The notes beneath the pieces are model-generated. The model was not told the origin of the DNA. It searched no databases and worked only from the letters and a program-made list of their open reading frames with translations. From assembly GCA_026417675.1 (NCBI GenBank), contig JAOACV010000191.1:1-5923 (forward strand): 5,923 nt of DNA, written 5' to 3'. The stretch comes from Verrucomicrobiia bacterium. GTDB taxonomy: Bacteria > Verrucomicrobiota > Verrucomicrobiia > CAIQCK01. Both the position numbers and the translations under genes were made by a program. This document shows positions 1-5,923 of the stretch, in pieces (within the stretch, counting starts at the first letter, position 1; every line of letters begins with the position of its first letter).

Positions 1-1320
1 GCTACGGCCTATGCCTATTTTGGCATCGAAAACTGGGGCTGGGTGCCGGTCGATGTCATGGGCTTGCGGCCTGGTTTTCAGCATGAGGTGCTGGAGGAGA
101 CCGAGGCCAACCGCCTGACATATCTGGCCGTCCAGGACGTGCTCGCGCGGCACCCGGAGTTGCAGCGGAACAACGCGCTCATCATCGAGGTCGGGGGCGG
201 CAGCACGGAACTGCTGCTCCTGCAAAAGGGCAACGTGACCCACTCCAACACTTACGGTCTCGGCGCGCTGCGGCTGCGGGAGACAATCGGCAGCTATCGC
301 GCGTCGCCGGAGCGCGTCCGCACGGTGCTCGACCAGAACATCACCAGCATCGTGGACGACATCCACCGCACCGTGCCGGTCAAAAGCGTGCCGTATCTCA
401 TCGCGGTCTCCAGCGACGCCCGGTTCGCCGTCGCGCAACTGGTCAAAGCCGCCGACGCCGCGCCCGCGGTCAGCGTCGGCGCGCGGGCGCTGGCCAATTT
501 CGCCGCCCGGATCGCCCCGATGGCGGTGGACGATCTGGTCCGCAAATACGGGATCACCTTCCAGGAGGCGGAGACCGTCGGGCCGGCGCTGCTGGTCTAT
601 GCGCATCTGGCCAAGCTGTTCAAGGTCAAACAGTTCATCGTTCCCAAGAGCAGCCTGCGCGACGGTCTGCTGCGCGAGATGGCCAGCCGCGAACACTGGA
701 CCAAGGAGTTCGCCGCGCAGGTCGAGCACTCGGCCCTCACAATGGGCCGGCGGTGCGGGTTCAACGAGAAACATTCGGTCCACGTCGCCGACCTGGCCCT
801 GCAACTGTTCCGCGAACTGCAGCCCGAACACCAGCTCGACAAACGCTACGAGCTGTTCCTGCGGGTCGCGGCGCTGTTGCACGAGATCGGCATGTTCATC
901 AACTACCGCAGTTACCACAAGCACACGATGTATATGCTGATGCACAGCGACCTCTTCGGCCTGACGCGCGAAGAGATGCTGCTGATCGCGCTCATCGCCC
1001 GCTACCATCGCCGCGCCGCGCCGCGGGCCTATCACGAGGGCTACGCGTCCCTGAGCCGCGACGACCGCATCGCCGTCTCGAAGGTGGCGGCCATCCTCCG
1101 CGTCGCCGACGCGCTGGACAGCAAGGAACTCCAGCAGGTGCGCGCGCTCGCGTTTAGCCGCGAGGAAGGCCAGTTGATCATCCACGTCAGCGACGTCGAG
1201 GACCTCACCCTTGAACGGATCGCGCTGAAGCAGAAGGGCACGATGTTCGAGGACATCTACGGCCTGCGCGTAGTGCTGCGCGAAGCCGGCATGCCCAAGA
1301 CCGCTGCCGGCCATGAGTAA
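1..1320 (+). CDS. ppx: Ppx/GppA-type exopolyphosphatase, 5'-truncated by window edge
   Basis: Predicted to hydrolyse terminal phosphates from polyphosphate (or the 5' phosphate of pppGpp) in the cytoplasm. The reading frame is open from base 1, giving 439 residues; the family is usually about 500, so the first part of the actin-like N-terminal lobe is missing. The GTG at 43 is internal: the residues before it and just after (E-N...D-V...R-x-G-F..EVL) still align with the family. Visible landmarks, numbered from base 1, are LEETEANRL around residues 32-39, with Glu35 at the expected catalytic-base position, and the phosphate-binding GGGSTE at residues 65-70 (nt 193-210), followed by LGALRLRE. 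The C-terminal half is an HD-like helical domain with H261, LLHEIG (H294-E295), YHRR and RVADALD. The HD dyad is HE here, as in E. coli Ppx, so this domain is probably not a metal phosphohydrolase. The stop overlaps the ppk1 start by 8 nt. Ppx versus GppA specificity cannot be decided from sequence; the ppk1 neighbour favours Ppx. Confidence 0.93.
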   Translation, partial: ATAYAYFGIENWGWVPVDVMGLRPGFQHEVLEETEANRLTYLAVQDVLARHPELQRNNALIIEVGGGSTELLLLQKGNVTHSNTYGLGALRLRETIGSYRASPERVRTVLDQNITSIVDDIHRTVPVKSVPYLIAVSSDARFAVAQLVKAADAAPAVSVGARALANFAARIAPMAVDDLVRKYGITFQEAETVGPALLVYAHLAKLFKVKQFIVPKSSLRDGLLREMASREHWTKEFAAQVEHSALTMGRRCGFNEKHSVHVADLALQLFRELQPEHQLDKRYELFLRVAALLHEIGMFINYRSYHKHTMYMLMHSDLFGLTREEMLLIALIARYHRRAAPRAYHEGYASLSRDDRIAVSKVAAILRVADALDSKELQQVRALAFSREEGQLIIHVSDVEDLTLERIALKQKGTMFEDIYGLRVVLREAGMPKTAAGHE

Positions 1321-3424
1321 ACGGGTGCCCATCCTCAACCGCGAGTTGAGCTGGCTGGAGTTCAACGCCCGGGTGCTCTCCGAGGCGCTGAACCCGGCCA
1401 ACCCGTTGCTGGAGCGCCTGAAGTTCCTCGCGATCTTCAGCAACAATCTGGACGAGTTCTTCATGGTCCGCGTCGGCGGGCTGCAACAGTTGCTGGAGTC
1501 CGGCGTCAACACGCCCTGTCCAGCCGGCCTCACCACGCGCCAGCAGCTCGACCAGATCGGCCGGCGTGTGCGGGAACTGGTGGCGGCGCAATACGAGTGC
1601 CTGCTCCAGTCCGTCGAGCCGGGCCTTGCCGCGGCGGGCATCCGGCGCTTGAGCCTTGTGCAACTCGCGCCGGAGCAGAAGCAGTATCTGGAGCGCGTGT
1701 GCGAGCAACAGGGTTTCCCCGTCATCACGCCCGTCGCGCTGAAGCCGGGCGCGGCGTTTCCCCTGGTGCCCGGATTGGCGATCAACCTCGGCGTGCGGCT
1801 CGCGCCGGCCAAAGGCGCGCGCGCCTATCGTTTCGCGCTCCTCACCCTGCCGCGCACGCTCACGCGGTTCATCCGTCTGCCCGGCGAACAAGGCTACGAC
1901 TACCTGCTGCTCGAAGACCTTATCAGCCTCTTTCTCGACCGCCTGTTTCCCGGCGAGAGCATCGTCGAGATCGTCCCGTTCCGGGTCACGCGCAACGCCG
2001 ACATGACCGTGCGCGAAGACTTGGCTGGCGACCTACTCGCCCGCATGAAAGAGGTGCTGCGCGAGCGCCGGCAGAGCGCCTGCGTGCGGCTGGAGGTGGC
2101 CCGCCCGATGTCGGAGCCGATGCGGGAGTTTTTCGAGGGCGCGTTGAAGGTGGACGATGAGAAGACCTACCACGTGCCCGGCCCCCTGGACCTCGCCGCC
2201 TGCTCCAGCCTCGCGACGATGGGCGGCTTTGATCACCTGAAGGTCGAGCCGTGGCCGCCGCAGACGCCGCCCGACGTGCGCGCGACCGACTCGATGTTCG
2301 ATGTCATCGCCCGCAAGAACGTTCTGTTGTTCCATCCCTACGAGAGCTTCGAGCCGGTCGTGCGGCTGGTGGATCAGGCCGCCGACGATCCCGACGTGCT
2401 GGCCATCAAACAGATTCTCTACCGCACCAGCCGCGACAGCCCCATCATCGCCGCGCTCGCCCGCGCAGCGCAGAAAGGCAAGCATGTGACCGCGCTCGTG
2501 GAGTTGAAGGCGCGCTTCGACGAGGCGCGCAACATCGAGTGGGCCACAACCCTCGAACAAGCCGGCGTGCAGGTGATCTACGGCCTGCGCGGCCTGAAGG
2601 TCCACGCCAAGCTCTGCATCATTGTCCGCCGCGAGCCGGGCGGCATCCGGCGTTACCTCCACTTCGGCACGGGCAACTATAACGAGATTACCGCGCAACT
2701 CTACAGCGACGTCAGCTTTCTGACTTGCGACCCCGACTACGGCGCCGATGCCTCGGCGTTCTTCAACACCATCACCGGCTACTCGCAGCCGGTGAAATAC
2801 GGCAAGCTCGAAGCCGCGCCGCTCGGCTTGCGCGAACGGCTGCTGGCCTTGATTGACGGCGAGCGCCAACGCGCCGCCCAGAAACAGCCCGCCCGCATTC
2901 TGGCGAAACTCAACTCGCTGGTGGACACGGAGATCATCCGGGCGCTCTACGCGGCATCCAGGGCAGGCGTGAAAATCCAGCTCAACGTCCGCGGCATCTG
3001 TTGTCTGCGCCCCGGTGTGGTCGGCCTGAGCGAGAACATTACCGTCATCAGCATCCTCGACCGCTTCCTCGAACACGCCCGCATCTTCTACTTTCACCGC
3101 GGCGGCGAGGGCCTGGTGTTCATCTCCAGCGCCGACTGGATGCCGCGCAACCTCGACCGGCGCGTCGAACTGCTCGTGCCCGTTGAGGATGACGCCTGCC
3201 GCGCGCGATTGATCTCGATCCTGGAAACCTCGCTCGGCGACAACGTCAAGGCGCGCCGCATGTTGCCCGATGGCCGCTACGAGCGCGTAAAGGTCGCGGG
3301 CAAGGCCAAGCCGCTGCGAAGCCAGGAGGCGTTCTACCGGCAGGCATGCGCCGCCGCCGCGCAGGCCAAGCAGCGCCAGTTCCAGACCTTCGAACCCCAA
3401 CTGCCGGCATCGTCGGCCCGATAG
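1313..3424 (+). CDS. ppk1: Polyphosphate kinase PPK1
   Basis: Reversibly transfers the gamma phosphate of ATP to a growing polyphosphate chain through a phosphohistidine intermediate; usually membrane-associated on the cytoplasmic side. The 703-residue length is normal (E. coli is 688). The N domain opens with LNRELSWLEFN (8-18) and continues with FLAIFSNNLDEFFMVRV (38-54), where Asn44/45 fall in the ATP-binding stretch. HPYESF lies at 341-346. The two phospholipase-D-like catalytic domains carry LYRTS (R371), KARFDE (R401), KVHAK with the autophosphorylated His431, FGTGNYN (451-457), and LEHAR with the second conserved His588. These correspond to E. coli His435 and His592. SADWMPRNLDRRVELLVPV (606-624) closes the core. 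No catalytic residue I can check is missing. The Ala/Gln-rich tail (about 677-703) is not conserved. The start at 1313 puts the LNRELSW motif at the usual distance from the N-terminus. There is no clear Shine-Dalgarno sequence, so translation is probably coupled to ppx termination through the 8-nt overlap. Confidence 0.98.
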   Translation: MSKRVPILNRELSWLEFNARVLSEALNPANPLLERLKFLAIFSNNLDEFFMVRVGGLQQLLESGVNTPCPAGLTTRQQLDQIGRRVRELVAAQYECLLQSVEPGLAAAGIRRLSLVQLAPEQKQYLERVCEQQGFPVITPVALKPGAAFPLVPGLAINLGVRLAPAKGARAYRFALLTLPRTLTRFIRLPGEQGYDYLLLEDLISLFLDRLFPGESIVEIVPFRVTRNADMTVREDLAGDLLARMKEVLRERRQSACVRLEVARPMSEPMREFFEGALKVDDEKTYHVPGPLDLAACSSLATMGGFDHLKVEPWPPQTPPDVRATDSMFDVIARKNVLLFHPYESFEPVVRLVDQAADDPDVLAIKQILYRTSRDSPIIAALARAAQKGKHVTALVELKARFDEARNIEWATTLEQAGVQVIYGLRGLKVHAKLCIIVRREPGGIRRYLHFGTGNYNEITAQLYSDVSFLTCDPDYGADASAFFNTITGYSQPVKYGKLEAAPLGLRERLLALIDGERQRAAQKQPARILAKLNSLVDTEIIRALYAASRAGVKIQLNVRGICCLRPGVVGLSENITVISILDRFLEHARIFYFHRGGEGLVFISSADWMPRNLDRRVELLVPVEDDACRARLISILETSLGDNVKARRMLPDGRYERVKVAGKAKPLRSQEAFYRQACAAAAQAKQRQFQTFEPQLPASSAR

Positions 3425-3426
3425 CC

Positions 3427-4935
3427 ATGCCTCGCCGTCGCGCCCCCACCATCGAACGGCTTTGCGCCGCATGCGCCAATGAGAACGCGCACACCGAGCA
3501 CGTCACGGCGCTGGCGCTGCGGTTGTTTGACGAAACGCGCGCGTGGCTCGGCCTGCGCGCGGCGGACCGCCGGCTGTTGAAGGCCGCGGGCCGGCTGCAT
3601 GACATCGGCTACGCCGCCGACCCGGAGAACCACGCCGACCTCAGCGCCCAGATTGTCCTGCGCGATGGCGTGAAAGGGTTTTCGGAGCCGCAACGGCGAC
3701 GGATCGCCGCGATCATCGCGCTTCACGCGCGGAAGCTGAAATCGTGGAGCGACCATCCGCGCGTCGCGGCGCTGCCGGATCCGCGACGCGCACTGCGGCT
3801 TGGCGCGTTGCTGCGGATCGCCGACGGGCTGGACTACAGCCATCTCCAGGATGCCTCCATCGCCCGCGTGCGACGCCGGGGCAACAGGGTTGTTGTGCGG
3901 ATTGCATCCGGCGCGTCGCCCGTCAACCTCGCGCGCGCGGACGAGAAGGCCGATCTGTGGCGCGCGGTGATGCCCTTCAACATCCGGTTCGTCACGCGCG
4001 CCGGTCCGCTTCGCCGATCCGCGCCGCCACTGCGAGCCGGCGACCACCCGCTGGAGGCCGCGCGGCGGTTGCTGATGTTCCAATACCGCACGCTGCTGGC
4101 CAACGTCGAGGGCGCGATTGAGGGCCGCGGGCCGGAGCCACTGCATGACATCCGCGTCGCCGTGCGCCGGATGCGCAGCGCGCTTCGCGTGTTTCGCCCG
4201 CTGCTGCCGGGGGCGTCCGCGGCGCGAATTGACGATGCGCTGCGAACGCTGAACCGGTCGCTCGGCCCCGCGCGCGATGTGGACGTCTGGATCGAGTTCC
4301 TCACGAGCGACGCGGTGTCGGACGCCATGTCTGCGGAGCCGGGCTGGCGCCTGTTCCTGAATCGCCAGCTTGCGCTCCAGGAACGCCAGCGGGCGGTCGT
4401 CCGCCGCCTTTTGCAGGGCCGCCGTTTTGCCGCGCTGCGGACGAAACTGGGGCGGTTGTTGCGCATCGAACTGGCGCAACTGGCGCGCGCCGCGTCGCCG
4501 GCCGGCTTGCGGCCGCTGGCGGCCCGGGCGATGGCCAAGAGTCTGCGGCGGATCGAGAAACGGCAGCGGCTGCGCCATTCCACCCAGCCCGACGACCTCC
4601 ACCAGTTGCGCATTGCGCTGCGCCGCGCGCGCTACGTGGGCGAGTTTTTCGGAGGCGTCCTGGGCCGTCCCATCGCCAAGTTGACGCGGCTGATTCACAG
4701 GACGGAGCGGGTCCTTGCCGAGATTCACGACATAGATGCCGGGCTGGACCAGTTCCGCCACCGCGGGCCGGCGCCACCGCGCCGGTTGGTGGATCAGTTG
4801 ATGCGATTGCGCCGCAAACACCTGCGCGCTCTCAAGCCGGCTTGGAAACGGTTCGCCAAGGCAAGACACGGGCGCAAGGTCGAGTCGCGGTTGAAGACCC
4901 AACTTGGATCACGGGCGCGGGGCCGGGTCGCTTGA
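3427..4935 (+). CDS. HD domain-CHAD domain fusion protein, putative polyphosphate-binding hydrolase
   Basis: A 502-residue protein with two domains. Residues about 8-190 form an HD domain like the C-terminal half of Ppx/GppA: HTEH (H22, H25), RLHDIG (H58-D59), ENH (H69), ALHARK (H100) and LLRIADGLD (D133, D136). Unlike the ppx product upstream, the H...HD...D metal-binding set is complete, so phosphohydrolase activity is plausible. Residues about 207-473 form a CHAD domain, with the two signature helices LHDIRVAVRRMRSALRVF (from H240) and LHQLRIALRRARYVGEFF (from H392), LGPARDVDVW (279-288) between them, and a late IHDIDAGLDQF (from H434). CHAD domains are known to bind polyphosphate through conserved His/Arg/Lys faces; the protein is strikingly Arg-rich and ends in a basic tail. 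Only 2 nt separate it from ppk1. I chose ATG 3427 because it follows the ppk1 stop. An in-frame ATG at 3346 would add 27 residues without domain content; its AGGAGG (3324-3329) is about 16 nt away, too far to be convincing. Substrate unknown. Confidence 0.9.
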   Translation: MPRRRAPTIERLCAACANENAHTEHVTALALRLFDETRAWLGLRAADRRLLKAAGRLHDIGYAADPENHADLSAQIVLRDGVKGFSEPQRRRIAAIIALHARKLKSWSDHPRVAALPDPRRALRLGALLRIADGLDYSHLQDASIARVRRRGNRVVVRIASGASPVNLARADEKADLWRAVMPFNIRFVTRAGPLRRSAPPLRAGDHPLEAARRLLMFQYRTLLANVEGAIEGRGPEPLHDIRVAVRRMRSALRVFRPLLPGASAARIDDALRTLNRSLGPARDVDVWIEFLTSDAVSDAMSAEPGWRLFLNRQLALQERQRAVVRRLLQGRRFAALRTKLGRLLRIELAQLARAASPAGLRPLAARAMAKSLRRIEKRQRLRHSTQPDDLHQLRIALRRARYVGEFFGGVLGRPIAKLTRLIHRTERVLAEIHDIDAGLDQFRHRGPAPPRRLVDQLMRLRRKHLRALKPAWKRFAKARHGRKVESRLKTQLGSRARGRVA

Positions 4936-4940
4936 CCCGG
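4923..4940 (+). terminator. GC-rich hairpin at the stop codon of the HD-CHAD gene
   Basis: CCGGGTC (4923-4929), loop GCTT, GACCCGG (4934-4940) form a perfect 7-bp stem with a 4-nt loop. The TGA stop (4933-4935) lies across the loop and right arm. No T-run follows (ACAGCAGG), so it is not a classic intrinsic terminator. It could be a 3'-end-stabilising stem or a weak or Rho-assisted terminator. The right arm also contains part of the -35 element of the promoter below. Confidence 0.35.
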
Positions 4941-4960
4941 ACAGCAGGGGCGCGTATTCT
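4932..4960 (+). promoter_or_regulatory. Sigma70-like promoter for the secreted protein gene
   Basis: TTGACC at 4932-4937 (5 of 6 matches to the -35 consensus) is followed by exactly 17 nt and TATTCT at 4955-4960 (4 of 6 matches to the -10 consensus). It stands out because the surrounding DNA is very GC-rich and it lies at the junction between two gene groups. Transcription would start near 4966-4968, leaving a leader of about 58 nt before the GTG at 5025. This supports the short start for the downstream gene, because any start before 4966 would not be on this transcript. Functional use is inferred. Confidence 0.55.
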
Positions 4961-4967
4961 CGCAGCG

Positions 4968-5039
4968 AACTTGAAAGGGCGCAAGGCGCTCTGGGCAAAG
5001 AACTCGAAAGCGCAGAAGGATCGGGTGTCGAACTGGAAA
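4968..5039 (+). repeat. Three phased copies of AACTNGAAA
   Basis: AACTTGAAA (4968-4976), AACTCGAAA (5001-5009) and AACTGGAAA (5031-5039) differ only at the fifth base and start 33 and 30 nt apart, close to three helical turns. The first two are followed by similar sequence (GGGCGCAAGG and GCGCAGAAGG). They begin at the predicted transcription start and end inside the first codons of the gene at 5025. They may be operator-like sites, a small duplication, or chance. A weaker match, AACTTGGAT, lies at 4901-4909. Confidence 0.35.
5014..5020 (+). promoter_or_regulatory. Shine-Dalgarno sequence that decides the GTG start at 5025
   Basis: AGAAGGA ends 4 nt before the GTG at 5025. The spacing is slightly short but usable. 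No other candidate start in this frame has a comparable site together with a following signal peptide. Confidence 0.5.
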
Positions 5040-5789
5040 CCACACGCGAGGCGCATCAAAGCCGTTGCGGCATGGGTGGGGGCGTTTTGTTTGTGCGATG
5101 CGGCGGCATCCGGCGGCGCGGAGACGGGACTGACCAACGCCACTCGGGTGACCGGTCACACAGCGCGGTTTGGCGGCTCTTCGGACGGGTCCGTGTTAGT
5201 GACCGGCCCTTCTTCGTTCTGGAAGAACAGCGACGCCTTTCATTCGGACGGGCTGCTGTTGAATCGAGTCGGCCCGCGGTTTCTGCCCGGCGCTGTTGGC
5301 GACGACGGCATCGGTGTCGCCGGAAAGGTCTTGCAAATCACGACCGGTTTTACAAACAGCCCCAGATGGAGCCACGCGGTCAATGGCGGCCTCCTGCGGG
5401 CACTCGACGTGGAGATGAAAACGGATGCCGCGCAGACGTTCACCAACGTCGGCATGATCGTTGTCAGCAACGCCCGGAACCGCTCCGTCATGGCGCCGAG
5501 CGCCGACACCGCGTTCAGCGTCGGCACGGTGCTGATCAACGCCAACGGCGTCATCCGGCTGGGCCGCAGCAGCCAGTTTGCCCTGAGCGGGGTGGGGACT
5601 AAGCAGCCGGACGAGGCCGTCCCGCCGCATCGCAGGCCGTTGCTCCAGCTCAACGATGGCGTCACCAACTTCGACACGCTCTCCGCTGTCGGCCCCTCCA
5701 CCACGATCTACAGCGGCATCCTCCTGCTCGGTCCGTCGGGCGTGGTGTCGGTGCCGGACATCAAAGCGGGCGTTTCGCCTGCTAGGTAG
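5025..5789 (+). CDS. Predicted secreted protein with one T5SS/PEP-CTERM-associated-type repeat
   Basis: A 254-residue protein from GTG 5025. The N-terminus looks like a Sec signal peptide: basic residues K5, R9, R10, K12, a hydrophobic stretch A13-L23, then D-A-A-A-S with likely cleavage near A28. Cys22 and Cys24 do not sit in a lipobox. Residues 38-69 fit one unit of the T5SS/PEP-CTERM-associated repeat family: a V-T-G pair, FGGSSDGSVLVTG (49-61), then S-x-W-x-N-S (64-69). This family is common in surface and autotransporter-like proteins built from beta-strand repeats. The remaining 185 residues are Gly/Val/Ser/Asn-rich and look beta-rich, but I do not recognise them. There is no PEP-CTERM, LPxTG or autotransporter beta-barrel at the C-terminus, which ends VSPAR. 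The frame stays open upstream to a TTG at 4842, but that start would overlap the HD-CHAD gene by 94 nt and bury the signal peptide. It has its own promoter and is 24 nt before a glycosyltransferase, with which it may be co-transcribed. Function unknown. Confidence 0.7.
   Translation: MSNWKPHARRIKAVAAWVGAFCLCDAAASGGAETGLTNATRVTGHTARFGGSSDGSVLVTGPSSFWKNSDAFHSDGLLLNRVGPRFLPGAVGDDGIGVAGKVLQITTGFTNSPRWSHAVNGGLLRALDVEMKTDAAQTFTNVGMIVVSNARNRSVMAPSADTAFSVGTVLINANGVIRLGRSSQFALSGVGTKQPDEAVPPHRRPLLQLNDGVTNFDTLSAVGPSTTIYSGILLLGPSGVVSVPDIKAGVSPAR
5765..5783 (+). terminator. Short hairpin at the end of the secreted protein gene
   Basis: AGCGGGCG (5765-5772), loop TTT, CGCCTGCT (5776-5783) form an 8-bp stem with one G-U wobble, ending 3 nt before the TAG stop. 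The following bases (AGGTAGTGTTT) contain only a short T run, so termination would be weak. The next gene starts 30 nt on with its own ribosome-binding site. Could be a partial terminator or chance in GC-rich DNA. Confidence 0.25.
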
Positions 5790-5797
5790 TGTTTGGC

Positions 5798-5806
5798 GGG
5801 AGAGGA
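5798..5806 (+). promoter_or_regulatory. Shine-Dalgarno sequence for the glycosyltransferase
   Basis: GGGAGAGGA ends 7 nt before ATG 5814, an ideal spacing. This is the clearest ribosome-binding site in the window and fixes the start of the partial gene at the right edge. Confidence 0.7.
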
Positions 5807-5813
5807 CAGTGCC

Positions 5814-5923
5814 ATGACGGAGCCAGCTCACGCCAGAGACGCGGCCGCATTGCCGCCGGATCGTATCGTTGCCATCATCCCGGCCTACAACGAGGCCGGC
5901 TGGGTCGGCGGCGTCGTCCGAGG
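5814..5923 (+). CDS. Family 2 glycosyltransferase, N-terminal fragment cut by window edge
   Basis: Only the first 36 codons are present. Residues 17-36 read RIVAIIPAYNEAGWVGGVVR. The hydrophobic strand followed by IPAYNEA is the hallmark nucleotide-sugar-binding start of GT-A fold family 2 glycosyltransferases, such as dolichyl- or polyprenyl-phosphate sugar transferases and polysaccharide synthases. The 16 residues before it are a non-conserved leader. A strong Shine-Dalgarno sequence precedes the ATG, and the gene follows the secreted protein gene by 24 nt, suggesting co-transcription. Donor and acceptor cannot be inferred from this fragment. Confidence 0.85.
   Translation, partial: MTEPAHARDAAALPPDRIVAIIPAYNEAGWVGGVVR

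Noticed and set aside
43..60. GTG at 43 or ATG at 58 as the true start of the exopolyphosphatase gene
   Set aside because: The frame is open to base 1, and residues before these codons align with the Ppx N-terminal lobe, so the gene begins upstream of the window.
3346..3426. Upstream ATG (3346) as the start of the HD-CHAD gene
   Set aside because: It would overlap ppk1 by 79 nt, its AGGAGG is about 16 nt away, and the 27 extra residues add no domain content.
2033..4902. Two long open frames on the - strand (3334-4902 and 2033-3472) opposite ppk1 and the HD-CHAD gene
   Set aside because: They lie antisense to genes with clear family motifs, overlap each other, and read as low-complexity Arg/Ala/Gln/His-rich protein with no recognisable motif. 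This is expected of reverse-strand frames in high-GC coding DNA.
5148..5159. 12-nt perfect palindrome GTGACCGGTCAC, with a partial second copy at 5199-5206
   Set aside because: It lies inside coding sequence and is codon-phased (V-T-G-H, then V-T-G-P), so it is explained by the protein-level V-T-G repeat. No promoter is close enough to make it an operator.
5196..5831. Open frame on the - strand opposite the secreted protein gene
   Set aside because: Its translation is Arg/His-rich without motifs, while the + strand frame has a signal peptide, a repeat-family match and an upstream promoter.
1..5923. CRISPR arrays, tRNA or rRNA genes, insertion sequences, attachment sites
   Set aside because: No regularly spaced long repeats, cloverleaf-like sequences, transposase motifs or terminal inverted repeats were seen by reading.

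Overview
The window is a high-GC, tightly packed bacterial region with every supported gene on the + strand. It has two parts. The left four-fifths is a polyphosphate cassette. It runs from the 3' part of a Ppx/GppA-type exopolyphosphatase (1-1320, entering from the left edge), through a complete polyphosphate kinase ppk1 (1313-3424), to a 502-residue protein joining an HD domain to a CHAD domain (3427-4935). The first two genes overlap by 8 nt and the last two are 2 nt apart, so they look like one translationally coupled operon. Together they would make polyP (PPK1), degrade it (Ppx) and bind or sense it (the basic CHAD domain, with an HD domain of the same type as the Ppx C-terminus).

At the end of the cassette a perfect 7-bp GC hairpin (4923-4940) overlaps the stop codon. 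A good sigma70-like promoter (TTGACC, 17 nt, TATTCT; 4932-4960) starts within it, so a new transcription unit probably begins here. It holds a predicted secreted protein (5025-5789). Its mature N-terminus matches one unit of the T5SS/PEP-CTERM-associated repeat family, and the rest is unrecognised. After 24 nt comes the start of a family 2 glycosyltransferase (5814 to the right edge), with a clear Shine-Dalgarno sequence.

Taxonomy can only be guessed. High GC, a Ppx of the 'LEETEANRLTYLAVQ' type and a T5SS/PEP-CTERM-type repeat in a secreted protein would fit a PVC-group bacterium, perhaps Verrucomicrobiota. No rRNA, tRNA, CRISPR array, insertion sequence or phage gene was seen. No gene-free gap exceeds about 90 nt.

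The most interesting item is the HD-CHAD fusion coupled to ppx-ppk. The individual domains are known; the exact three-gene arrangement and the role of the fusion protein are inference.
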